Below, in pieces: positions 31,043 to 36,477 of a stretch of 36,477 bases of DNA. This DNA comes from JBBIQS01 sp037442205 (GTDB lineage Bacteria > Myxococcota > Myxococcia > Myxococcales > UBA5297). Numbering within the stretch: position 1 is the stretch's first letter; every line of letters starts with the position of its first letter. The position numbers were made by a program, and so were the translations under genes. The notes under the pieces were generated by a model. It worked only from the letters and a program-made list of their open reading frames with translations. It did no database searches and was not told the DNA's origin. The DNA lies in the NCBI GenBank assembly GCA_037442205.1, contig JBBIQS010000079.1, forward strand, positions 1 through 36,477. The letters run 5' to 3'.

Positions 31043-31705
31043 ATGCGATTCGCTCTGCCGCTGCTCCTTGCGCTCGCCGCCTGCTCTCATGCGGCGCCCC
31101 GCCACGATCAACATGCCGGCCCCTACCACGCCTACCACCGCTTCGAGCGCGCCGAGGACTGGGTGGGGCGCTTCGAGGATCCCGCGCGGGACATCTGGCA
31201 GAAGCCCGACGAGGTCATCCGCGCCTTGGCGCTGGCCTCGGACGCGACTGTCGCCGACATCGGGGCAGCGACCGGCTACTTCCCGGTCCGCTTCGCCCGC
31301 GCGCTGCCCGAGGGCCGCGTCTACGGAATCGACATCGAGCCCTCGATGGTGGACTACCTCAACGAGCGCGCGAGGCGGGAAGCACTTCCCAAGCTCCGAG
31401 GAGTGCTCGGCGCCGCTGGCGACCCCATGATCCCGGAGCCGGTTGACCTGATCGTCGTCGTCGACACCTACCATCACCTCAGCGATCGAACGGCCTACTT
31501 CCGCAGGCTGGCCGGCTCGCTGAAGCCCTCAGGCCGCGTCGCGATCATCGACTTCAAGCCGGAGTCGAAGATGGGGCCGATGGAGAAGCTCGCGCCGGCC
31601 GAGGTCATCCGCGAGCTCGGCGAGGCCGGGTACGCGCTCGAAGCGCAGCAGTCGTTCCTGCCGGAGCAGTACTTCCTGATCTTCGCGAAAGGCCAGCCGA
31701 AGTAG
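31043..31705 (+). CDS. Lipoprotein with SAM-dependent methyltransferase fold
   Basis: A 220-residue protein that starts with a lipoprotein signal, MRFALPLLLALAAC (Cys14, then Ser). The mature part is a class I methyltransferase: motif I VADIGAATGYF (70-80), then VYGIDIEPSMVDYL with the acidic residue that would bind the SAM ribose, VDLIVVVDTYHHL (motif IV) and KPSGRVAIIDFK (motif V). Family fold is clear, but the export signal is odd, since S-adenosylmethionine is made in the cytoplasm. Similar exported methyltransferase-like proteins occur in other proteobacteria. It is divergent from the PhnD-like gene, with 112 bases between the starts. An upstream start at 30944 is possible but would mask the signal. 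Confidence 0.75.
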   Translation: MRFALPLLLALAACSHAAPRHDQHAGPYHAYHRFERAEDWVGRFEDPARDIWQKPDEVIRALALASDATVADIGAATGYFPVRFARALPEGRVYGIDIEPSMVDYLNERARREALPKLRGVLGAAGDPMIPEPVDLIVVVDTYHHLSDRTAYFRRLAGSLKPSGRVAIIDFKPESKMGPMEKLAPAEVIRELGEAGYALEAQQSFLPEQYFLIFAKGQPK

Positions 31706-32588
31706 CCGGAGTCCCTCCGGATTCGCCGATTGGAGCACGCCCGCCCGAGGCTGGGGCAGGCGCTCTCGAACCCTCGCCCCATGCGGCGGCTCTCTCGTAG
31801 GTGAGCGTGGGAGAGCCATGAGGACGGAGATCGGCATTCTGGTCGGCGCAGCCCTGGGATTCGCCTACCAGCGATTGATCGGTTGCAGGACGGGCACCTG
31901 TCCGCTGTCCTCGAACCCGTTCATCGCGACGATCTACGGCGGGTTGCTCGGCTTCCTTGCCACCCACTGAGGTCGATGCCGCTGACTGCAAGACCGCGCT
32001 CGTTGTGATCGCGCCTGGGCAGCGCCACGGATGGCGCACCAGGAACGGAGCGCCCTTGAACGCGAGCTCGATGTTCGGCAGCGGTCCGCCGCGCAGGAAG
32101 CGGTCGACGCGGCCGAGCAGCCTCCGCACCTCGCCAGCTGACATCCAGGGGTTCTTCAGGTGCGCAAACACCTCCGCCGCCGACATCCCCAGCCTGCGCC
32201 CCTCGGCGACGGCGACCGCGTAGGCCTCGACCTCGGTGGGGCGATCGACGTAGTCGAACCGGTCATCCCACAGGTCGAAGCCCTCGCCCAGCTGGCGCAA
32301 GTGCGTGAGCTCGTGGAGGAGATCGAGGTACAGGTCCAGCTCGTCTCCGGCCGCGAAGTAGCGCTCCGACAGGACGATCCGCGGGGCCTCGACATCGACG
32401 AAGGCATAGCCGCTTGGGCCGCAGACCAAGACCCGGGCGCCGCGGAGGAGCCGAGCGCGAATCCTAGGATTGGCCGCGATGCGCGTGAGCGCCGGGCTCC
32501 TGGTCACGCCCGGCAGCAGCGCCGTGAGGGCGTGTTCACCTGTGCCGACCGTCCGGTCGAGCCGCGCATATGTGGGCAGAGAGACCAT
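31605..32588 (-). CDS. HExxH metallopeptidase-like protein with doubtful C-terminal extension
   Basis: A frame of 327 codons. The first 165 residues look like a real domain: YAFVDVEAPRIVLSERYFAAGDELDLYLDLLHELTHLRQLGEG, with the zinc-binding HELTH at 92-96 and probable third ligand in RPTEVEAYAVAVAEGRRLG (E119 or E121), then HLKNPWMSAGEVRRLLGRVDRFL. That is a compact gluzincin-like peptidase domain, possibly fully folded without more. After about residue 185 the sequence turns into low-complexity, charged text lying antisense to the DUF6132-like gene and into the methyltransferase gene. I suspect the original stop codon was lost or that a frameshift near 32000-32100 ends the true protein. Substrate unknown; no signal peptide is evident. 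Confidence 0.55.
   Translation of the reverse strand: MVSLPTYARLDRTVGTGEHALTALLPGVTRSPALTRIAANPRIRARLLRGARVLVCGPSGYAFVDVEAPRIVLSERYFAAGDELDLYLDLLHELTHLRQLGEGFDLWDDRFDYVDRPTEVEAYAVAVAEGRRLGMSAAEVFAHLKNPWMSAGEVRRLLGRVDRFLRGGPLPNIELAFKGAPFLVRHPWRCPGAITTSAVLQSAASTSVGGKEAEQPAVDRRDERVRGQRTGARPATDQSLVGESQGCADQNADLRPHGSPTLTYERAAAWGEGSRAPAPASGGRAPIGESGGTPATSAGLSRRSGSTAPAGTTAALRARTRPRRARG
31706..31720 (+). terminator. Possible hairpin after methyltransferase gene
   Basis: CCGGAG-TCC-CTCCGG directly follows the TAG stop and forms a perfect 6-base stem. There is no T-tract, and another plus-strand gene begins about 100 bases later, so the role is uncertain. Confidence 0.3.
31818..31970 (+). CDS. Small membrane protein, DUF6132-like
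   Basis: A 50-residue protein: MRTEIGILVGAALGFAYQRL, then IGCRTGTCPLSSNPFIATIYGGLLGFLATH. It has two hydrophobic helices with a Cys-x4-Cys-P-(L/I)-x-SNP link between them, the signature of small DUF6132-type inner-membrane proteins, often found beside rhodanese or thioredoxin genes. The cysteines suggest redox or metal chemistry, but the function is not established. GGGAGAGCC precedes the ATG. The gene lies antisense to the tail of the metallopeptidase-like reading frame; its clear motif supports it as the real gene there. Confidence 0.8.
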   Translation: MRTEIGILVGAALGFAYQRLIGCRTGTCPLSSNPFIATIYGGLLGFLATH

Positions 32589-32696
32589 CCCTGCCCATTG
32601 GACCCACGCCTGGGCCGGGAGGATTCACCGGACCGAAAGCGCACTGGGAATAACGATCCGGCGTGCCGTCCGCCGGGCCCGGCGATCGGCAGGAGG

Positions 32697-32715
32697 CGAG
32701 GTCACGGCGACCTCG
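32697..32715 (-). terminator. Possible terminator of the thiamine-enzyme/KAS III operon
   Basis: CGAGGTC-ACGGC-GACCTCG is a perfect 7-base stem with a 5-base loop, 33 bases downstream of the last stop of the minus-strand operon. No T-tract follows on the minus strand, so termination is plausible but not shown. Confidence 0.4.
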
Positions 32716-32748
32716 TCACCGTACCTCGGCCCGCTTCCGGTGCCGCGC

Positions 32749-33234
32749 TCAGGCCGCGGCGGCCGGGTACTGCTCGAGCAGACTGTCCATCGCCTGGCTC
32801 AGCTCGGCCTTGCTCGCCTTGACGCCGTTCAGGGCGGAGATCCAGTTCACTGCCTCGGGGACGGTGGGCACGAAGCTCATCTTGGTGCTGCTCATGGTTG
32901 CCAGCGCGGCCGTGGAGTGCATCGCCAGCCGCGTCAGCTTGCTCCAGAAGTCCTGGCCGCCCATCACCGTGCACAGCCCCACCATCTTCTCGCCCAGGTC
33001 CTGCAGCAGGGCGGCAGCCCGCTTATTGGCCTCGTTGCCGGGAGATCCCTTGGCGCGGACCAGAAGAATGATGGCGGTCGCCTGGTGCTCAGTGACGCAC
33101 TTGCGCAGCTCGACATGGACCGTGTCGAGCGCGGCGGCGGAGGGCGGCTTGTTCCAGATGACGAGGACCACGTTCTTGATTCGGCCGAGGCAGAAGTGGT
33201 CGTCCTTCTTGATCACGGTGTGCGAGCTGAGCAT
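32749..33234 (-). CDS. Hypothetical protein, STAS-like, end of biosynthetic operon
   Basis: A 161-residue soluble protein. DHFCLGRIKNVVLVIWNKPPSAAALDTVHVELRKCV, then ATAIILLVRAKGSPGNEANKRAAALLQDLG, and FVPTVPEAVNWIS suggest an alternating beta-alpha fold like STAS or SEC14-type domains, in which a short strand-helix pattern ends in a phased helix after a small-residue loop. No catalytic motif is visible, and the similarity is by pattern only. It starts 29 bases after the ketoacyl-synthase gene on the same strand, so it is probably part of that operon. It may be a regulatory or substrate-handling partner. Confidence 0.55.
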   Translation of the reverse strand: MLSSHTVIKKDDHFCLGRIKNVVLVIWNKPPSAAALDTVHVELRKCVTEHQATAIILLVRAKGSPGNEANKRAAALLQDLGEKMVGLCTVMGGQDFWSKLTRLAMHSTAALATMSSTKMSFVPTVPEAVNWISALNGVKASKAELSQAMDSLLEQYPAAAA

Positions 33235-33263
33235 TCAGTCTCCGATGTGGACTCTGGCTGGTA

Positions 33264-34361
33264 TCACGTCTCGGGCTGGCCGGGCTCTGGGGCAGGGCCC
33301 AGCTTGACGTCTCCCCAGCGTACCAGAAGAGCCCCGGCGCTGGAGACACTTCCCACCGAATAGAGCAGCACCAGGTTCCCGGGCTTGATCAGCTGCTGGT
33401 GGGCGGCATGGAACAGGTTGGCGGGCATCAGCACCGGGCCGATGTTGGCGTAGCTGGGGTGGGTGTTGATGGTCTTGGATTCGGGGATTCCCAGCACCCG
33501 GGCGGCGAAGCCCGAGTACCAGGCGGTGGGAGTGGCCACTGCCGCGAAGTCCAGGTCCGCGGCGCTGACCCCGGCATCGCGCATCGCCCCCTCGCAGCAG
33601 CGGCGCATGAACGGCTCGGCGGTGTCGCGCAGAATTTTCCCCGCCGTCGGCTTGGCCCGCAGCCGCAGCGGGCGCCCTTGGTTGTTCTCGTGGACCATGG
33701 CGAAGTACATGCTCTCCACAGTCTCCACGGTGTGGCTCAGCTTCTGGCCCACGATCCCCTGGCCGTCCTCGCAGGGGGCGACGACGAAGGCCGAGGCGCC
33801 GTCGGCGGCGGTCCAGGAGATGGTGTCGTCATCGTCGGTGGTGCGCGAATAGGTGCAGCTGGAGACCACCAGCACCCGGCGGTAGATCCCCGCGCGCACG
33901 AAGGCGTTGGCGGTGGCCAGACCCGCCAGCGCGCTGCTGCAGGCGGTCTCGAGGTTGAAGGAGGTGCCCCCCAGGCCCAGCTTTGCCGCCAGGTGCGGGG
34001 CGTTGCCGACGCCCGGCTGGTCGGGCACGAACGAGGTGACGATGGTCAGCTCCACGTCGGCGGGGTTGAGCTTGGCCGCCGCCAGCGCGTCCTGCGCCGC
34101 CCGCGCCTCGAGAGTCAGCGCGCTCTCGCCGGGGCCCAGCACCCGCCGCTCCTTGGAGCCGCGGAACGGGTCGCCGAGAAAGGGCTTCATCGCCTCGGCG
34201 AAGGCGTCCTTGGGCTTGTTGTCCTCGCCGCTCCAGATCTTGGCGGTGGACTTGGTCTCGGCCACCGCCAGCAGCTCGGGCGTCCGTTCGCGCCAGTACT
34301 GGTTGGTGCGCACCAGCTTCGGAAAGGCCACGGCCATGGAGACGATGTTCGCGTTGGGCAT
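33264..34361 (-). CDS. 3-oxoacyl-ACP synthase III-like (thiolase-fold) enzyme
   Basis: A 365-residue thiolase-fold enzyme of the FabH/KAS III type. The nucleophile is in FNLETACSSALAGLATA (C141), in the normal context. Other landmarks are VELTIVTSFVPDQPGVGNAPHLAAKLGL, RRVLVVSSCTYS, DGASAFVV and the late VLLYSVGSVSSAGALLVRW. The usual His-Gln-Ala-Asn (HQAN) motif is replaced by TPTAW at 277-281, while an H-P-S-Y-A-N-I-G element at 301-308 occupies the later Asn region. So the active-site His is missing or moved, as in specialised acyltransferase members of the family. GGAG precedes the ATG at 34361. It lies 20 bases downstream of the thiamine-diphosphate enzyme gene, arguing for one pathway. 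Confidence 0.8.
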   Translation of the reverse strand: MPNANIVSMAVAFPKLVRTNQYWRERTPELLAVAETKSTAKIWSGEDNKPKDAFAEAMKPFLGDPFRGSKERRVLGPGESALTLEARAAQDALAAAKLNPADVELTIVTSFVPDQPGVGNAPHLAAKLGLGGTSFNLETACSSALAGLATANAFVRAGIYRRVLVVSSCTYSRTTDDDDTISWTAADGASAFVVAPCEDGQGIVGQKLSHTVETVESMYFAMVHENNQGRPLRLRAKPTAGKILRDTAEPFMRRCCEGAMRDAGVSAADLDFAAVATPTAWYSGFAARVLGIPESKTINTHPSYANIGPVLMPANLFHAAHQQLIKPGNLVLLYSVGSVSSAGALLVRWGDVKLGPAPEPGQPET

Positions 34362-34381
34362 TGGGGCTCCGAATGTCCGGC

Positions 34382-36118
34382 TCAGGCCGGCTTGGGACGC
34401 AGGGCGCCCTTGGCCCCCTGGGTGATGAGGTTCTGGATGCGCTTCATCCACGGCCCGGGGATGGTCTTGTCGACCAGGACGTCGACCACGAACGGCCCCT
34501 CGGCGCGCAGCGCCTGCTGCAGGGCCTGCTCGAGGTCCTGCTCGCGCTCGACCCGCACTCCTTGTGCGCCCAGGGAGCGGGCCAGCGCGCAGAAGTCGAC
34601 CTCCGGGATCTCGGTCTCCGCCGGCTCGAAGCCCTGGGCCGCCATCCCCTGGGCCACCATGCCGTAGCGGGCGTCGTTGAGGACGATCCACACCGCCGGC
34701 GCCTTGTAGGCCACCGCGGTGCTCAGCTCGTTGTTCATCAACATCGAGCCGTCTCCCACCAGCGCCACCACCTTGCCCGGGCGCGAGACCGCCGCCCCCA
34801 CCGCCCCGGCGGCGAAGTGGCCCATCGACCCCATGGTGGCGCTGACGCGGAAGCGGTCCGGCGAGTTGAAGCGCAGGGCATGGATGGCCCAGGCGAAGGA
34901 GTTGCCCGACTCGGCCATCAGCAGCGCCTCGGTGCCCTCCACCACCTGGCGCTGCACCGCCTCCAACAGGAACTGGGGGCGCACCCGCAGCTCCTGGCGC
35001 GGGGTGAGAGCGGCCGGCGCCGGCGAGGAGGTGAAGAGCCGGCGCTCTCCGCGCGCGGCCATCAGCGGCAGTAGGGTCTGCAGGAACTCCCGCACCTCCG
35101 CCTGCACGCAGATCGTCGGGGCGGTCTGATAGGCGGTGCCGGGGACGGTCGGGTCGAGGTCCACCTGGACCAGCGCGGTGCGCGGCAGCAGCGACTCCTG
35201 CCAGTACGAGGAGGCCTCGGACAGGCGGGTGCCCAGCACCAGGATGTGGGCAGGGTCGATGGCCCTCAGCCGCTCCTCCACCCCGTCGTCGCCGCCCAGG
35301 CCGGTGACGCCCAGGAACAGCGGGTGGCCCTCCGGGAAGACCCCCTTGGCGCGGGGCGTGGTCATCACCGCCGCACCGGTCTTCTCGGCCAGCTCGCGGA
35401 TCAGCGGGGCGGCGGCGCGGGCCCCGAAGCCCGCCCAGATGACGAAGGGCTCGCGCTCGAACAGCTCGGCGAGCTTGTTGGCCTCGGCCAGCGAGATCGA
35501 GGGCGCCAGCGAGTCGAGCACCGGGGCCTGGAGCGGCTCGGCCGGGCCGGCCTGCAGGCTCACCGGGAGGTTGACGTGGGCCACGAAGCTGCCCGGCCGG
35601 CGCAGCCCCGCCGCCAGCCGCCAGGCGACCTGGGGCAGCTGCGCCAGGTGGTCGAGGCGCACCCCGTAGTGGAAGAGGGGCCCCGCGCTGAACAGCCCTT
35701 CGGTCGGCAGGGTGAACTCGGAGGTGTCCTGGGCCGGCCAGCGCCCGCGCTGGCCGGGAGGGGTGCCTCCGGAGACCAGCACCACCTTGGCGCCCTCCCA
35801 GCGCGCCACCAGCATCCCGGTCAGGACGTTGGTCAGGCCGGGGCCGGTGGTGGCGAAGATCAGGGTCGGCCGGCCGGTGGCGAAGTGGCTCTCGACGGCA
35901 GCGAACCCTGCTCCGCCCTCGTGGCGGAAGTGGTAGGTCTTCATCCCCACCCGAGGCAGCGCCGACAGGAAGGGCGCGATGCCCCCACCGCTGACGCCGA
36001 AAGCCGCCTCCACCCCGCACTCCCCCAGGTGCAGCGCGAGGATGTCGGAGAGGCTGCTGCGGCCGGACGTCTGCGGCGCAGGTGCGGTGCGCAGTCGAGT
36101 AGCGCGGTGGACGCTCAT
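34382..36118 (-). CDS. Thiamine-diphosphate-dependent enzyme, acetolactate synthase-like
   Basis: A 578-residue enzyme of the acetolactate-synthase/pyruvate-decarboxylase superfamily. The N-terminal Pyr domain has the activating Glu in HFRHEGGAGFAAVE (E67) and TTGPGLTNVLTGML. A middle domain resembles the FAD/nucleotide-binding domain of the family (VIWAGFGARAAAPLIRELAEKTGAAVMTTPRAKGVFPEGHPLFLG). The C-terminal PP domain has GDGSMLMNNELSTAVAYKAPAVWIVLNDARYG (about 455-486), the GDGS...N motif for magnesium and diphosphate. All cofactor residues are present. It is not a housekeeping IlvB by context: there is no small subunit gene, and the neighbour is a KAS III-like enzyme. It probably makes an acyloin (alpha-hydroxyketone), but no substrate is shown. 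Confidence 0.85.
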   Translation of the reverse strand: MSVHRATRLRTAPAPQTSGRSSLSDILALHLGECGVEAAFGVSGGGIAPFLSALPRVGMKTYHFRHEGGAGFAAVESHFATGRPTLIFATTGPGLTNVLTGMLVARWEGAKVVLVSGGTPPGQRGRWPAQDTSEFTLPTEGLFSAGPLFHYGVRLDHLAQLPQVAWRLAAGLRRPGSFVAHVNLPVSLQAGPAEPLQAPVLDSLAPSISLAEANKLAELFEREPFVIWAGFGARAAAPLIRELAEKTGAAVMTTPRAKGVFPEGHPLFLGVTGLGGDDGVEERLRAIDPAHILVLGTRLSEASSYWQESLLPRTALVQVDLDPTVPGTAYQTAPTICVQAEVREFLQTLLPLMAARGERRLFTSSPAPAALTPRQELRVRPQFLLEAVQRQVVEGTEALLMAESGNSFAWAIHALRFNSPDRFRVSATMGSMGHFAAGAVGAAVSRPGKVVALVGDGSMLMNNELSTAVAYKAPAVWIVLNDARYGMVAQGMAAQGFEPAETEIPEVDFCALARSLGAQGVRVEREQDLEQALQQALRAEGPFVVDVLVDKTIPGPWMKRIQNLITQGAKGALRPKPA

Positions 36119-36477
36119 GGTTCACCCTGGGATCAGCGGCGGTCTTGGCAGGTCGGCTACTTGAGGACGATGGGCGTGAGGCTGGACGGAGTGTGGACGG
36201 TGCACTATCGGATACCCCGGGGGGGCGCCATCGGCAAGGAGCTGGACACGCTCCGCGCCGGATTGGCGGTGTAGCGGCACATCACCCCGTCGAGTTGGCG
36301 GCGGGAGCTCGCGCCGAAGCGGGCCCGCGACTCCTGCCCTGAGCCAAGGCGCTGCCGCGAGGCCGGACAGCGGGCGCCGGCGGCGGTGCCCGGCGCGAGA
36401 AGCGAAGCGGCGCGGAAGGATGGCCCGGCCAGGGCCGCCGCGATCCTCGGGGCCCGTGGCGCAGCGCGTCGCGAGCG
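36119..36477. other. Right-end stretch, no gene supported
   Basis: The promoter of the thiamine-enzyme operon should lie just right of 36118, but no -35/-10 pair stands out. A 34-codon frame at 36170-36274 (MGVRLDGVWTVHYRIP...) has GAGG upstream but no recognised similarity. GCGCCGG...CCGGCGC at 36374-36396 forms a 7-base stem with a 9-base loop. Nothing else is recognised on either strand. Confidence 0.5.

Noticed and set aside
33264..36125. One 953-residue fusion of the thiamine enzyme region and ketoacyl synthase
   Set aside because: The first two thirds are a shadow frame of the thiamine-enzyme gene; the ketoacyl synthase has its own ATG and ribosome binding site at 34361.
36170..36274. 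34-codon plus-strand gene
   Set aside because: It has a passable ribosome binding site, but no recognisable similarity or composition to support it.

Overview
The window is GC-rich DNA, densely packed and rich in lipoproteins, beta-barrels, hybrid histidine kinases and an AgmX/PglI-like protein. That mix suggests a Myxococcota or other deltaproteobacterial-type Gram-negative genome; this is inferred from gene content, as no marker gene is present.

Layout. 1-2519 (minus strand): a truncated cyclic-nucleotide-binding protein, a metallo-beta-lactamase-fold hydrolase, a REP-like inverted repeat, a DUF72 protein and a small basic protein. 2638-3901 (plus): an RdgC-like protein split over two overlapping genes. 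3902-9613 is an accessory region of visibly lower GC in its first part. It holds a degenerate 21-bp repeat array, an orphan RHS tip with a cysteine-rich end, a small lipoprotein, the 3' remnant of a mobile-element primase/helicase, and a complete-looking IS66-family element (tnpA, tnpB, tnpC) that abuts the remnant without a target duplication. 9614-10171 encodes an unknown protein.

10504-23385 is the centre of interest: twelve tightly coupled plus-strand genes, most overlapping by 1-11 bases. They encode a MotA-like channel, a MotB/OmpA-like protein, a membrane-anchored protein with a FliG-like cytoplasmic part, three lipoproteins, several exported or outer-membrane barrel-like proteins, a long exported repeat-like protein, and a TonB/AgmX-like bitopic protein at the end. 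No flagellar rod, hook, filament or export gene is present. I read this as a proton-driven machine spanning the envelope that combines a flagellar-type stator and switch-like module with gliding-machine-like parts. I do not recognise it as a described system.

23495-25755 (plus): a di-haem cytochrome c peroxidase followed, with a 4-base overlap, by a monohaem cytochrome fused to a porin-like barrel. 25762-30930 (minus): a PhnD-like binding protein, a hybrid histidine kinase and a REC-kinase-REC protein in one operon, apparently a sensory cascade with no ABC transporter. 31043-31970 (plus): a lipoprotein with a methyltransferase fold and a 50-residue DUF6132-like membrane protein. 31605-32588 (minus): an HExxH metallopeptidase-like protein whose reading frame runs on antisense to those two genes. 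32749-36118 (minus): a three-gene operon of a thiamine-diphosphate enzyme, a ketoacyl-synthase III-like enzyme and an unknown protein, possibly making an acyloin-type metabolite. The last 350 bases hold no gene I can support.
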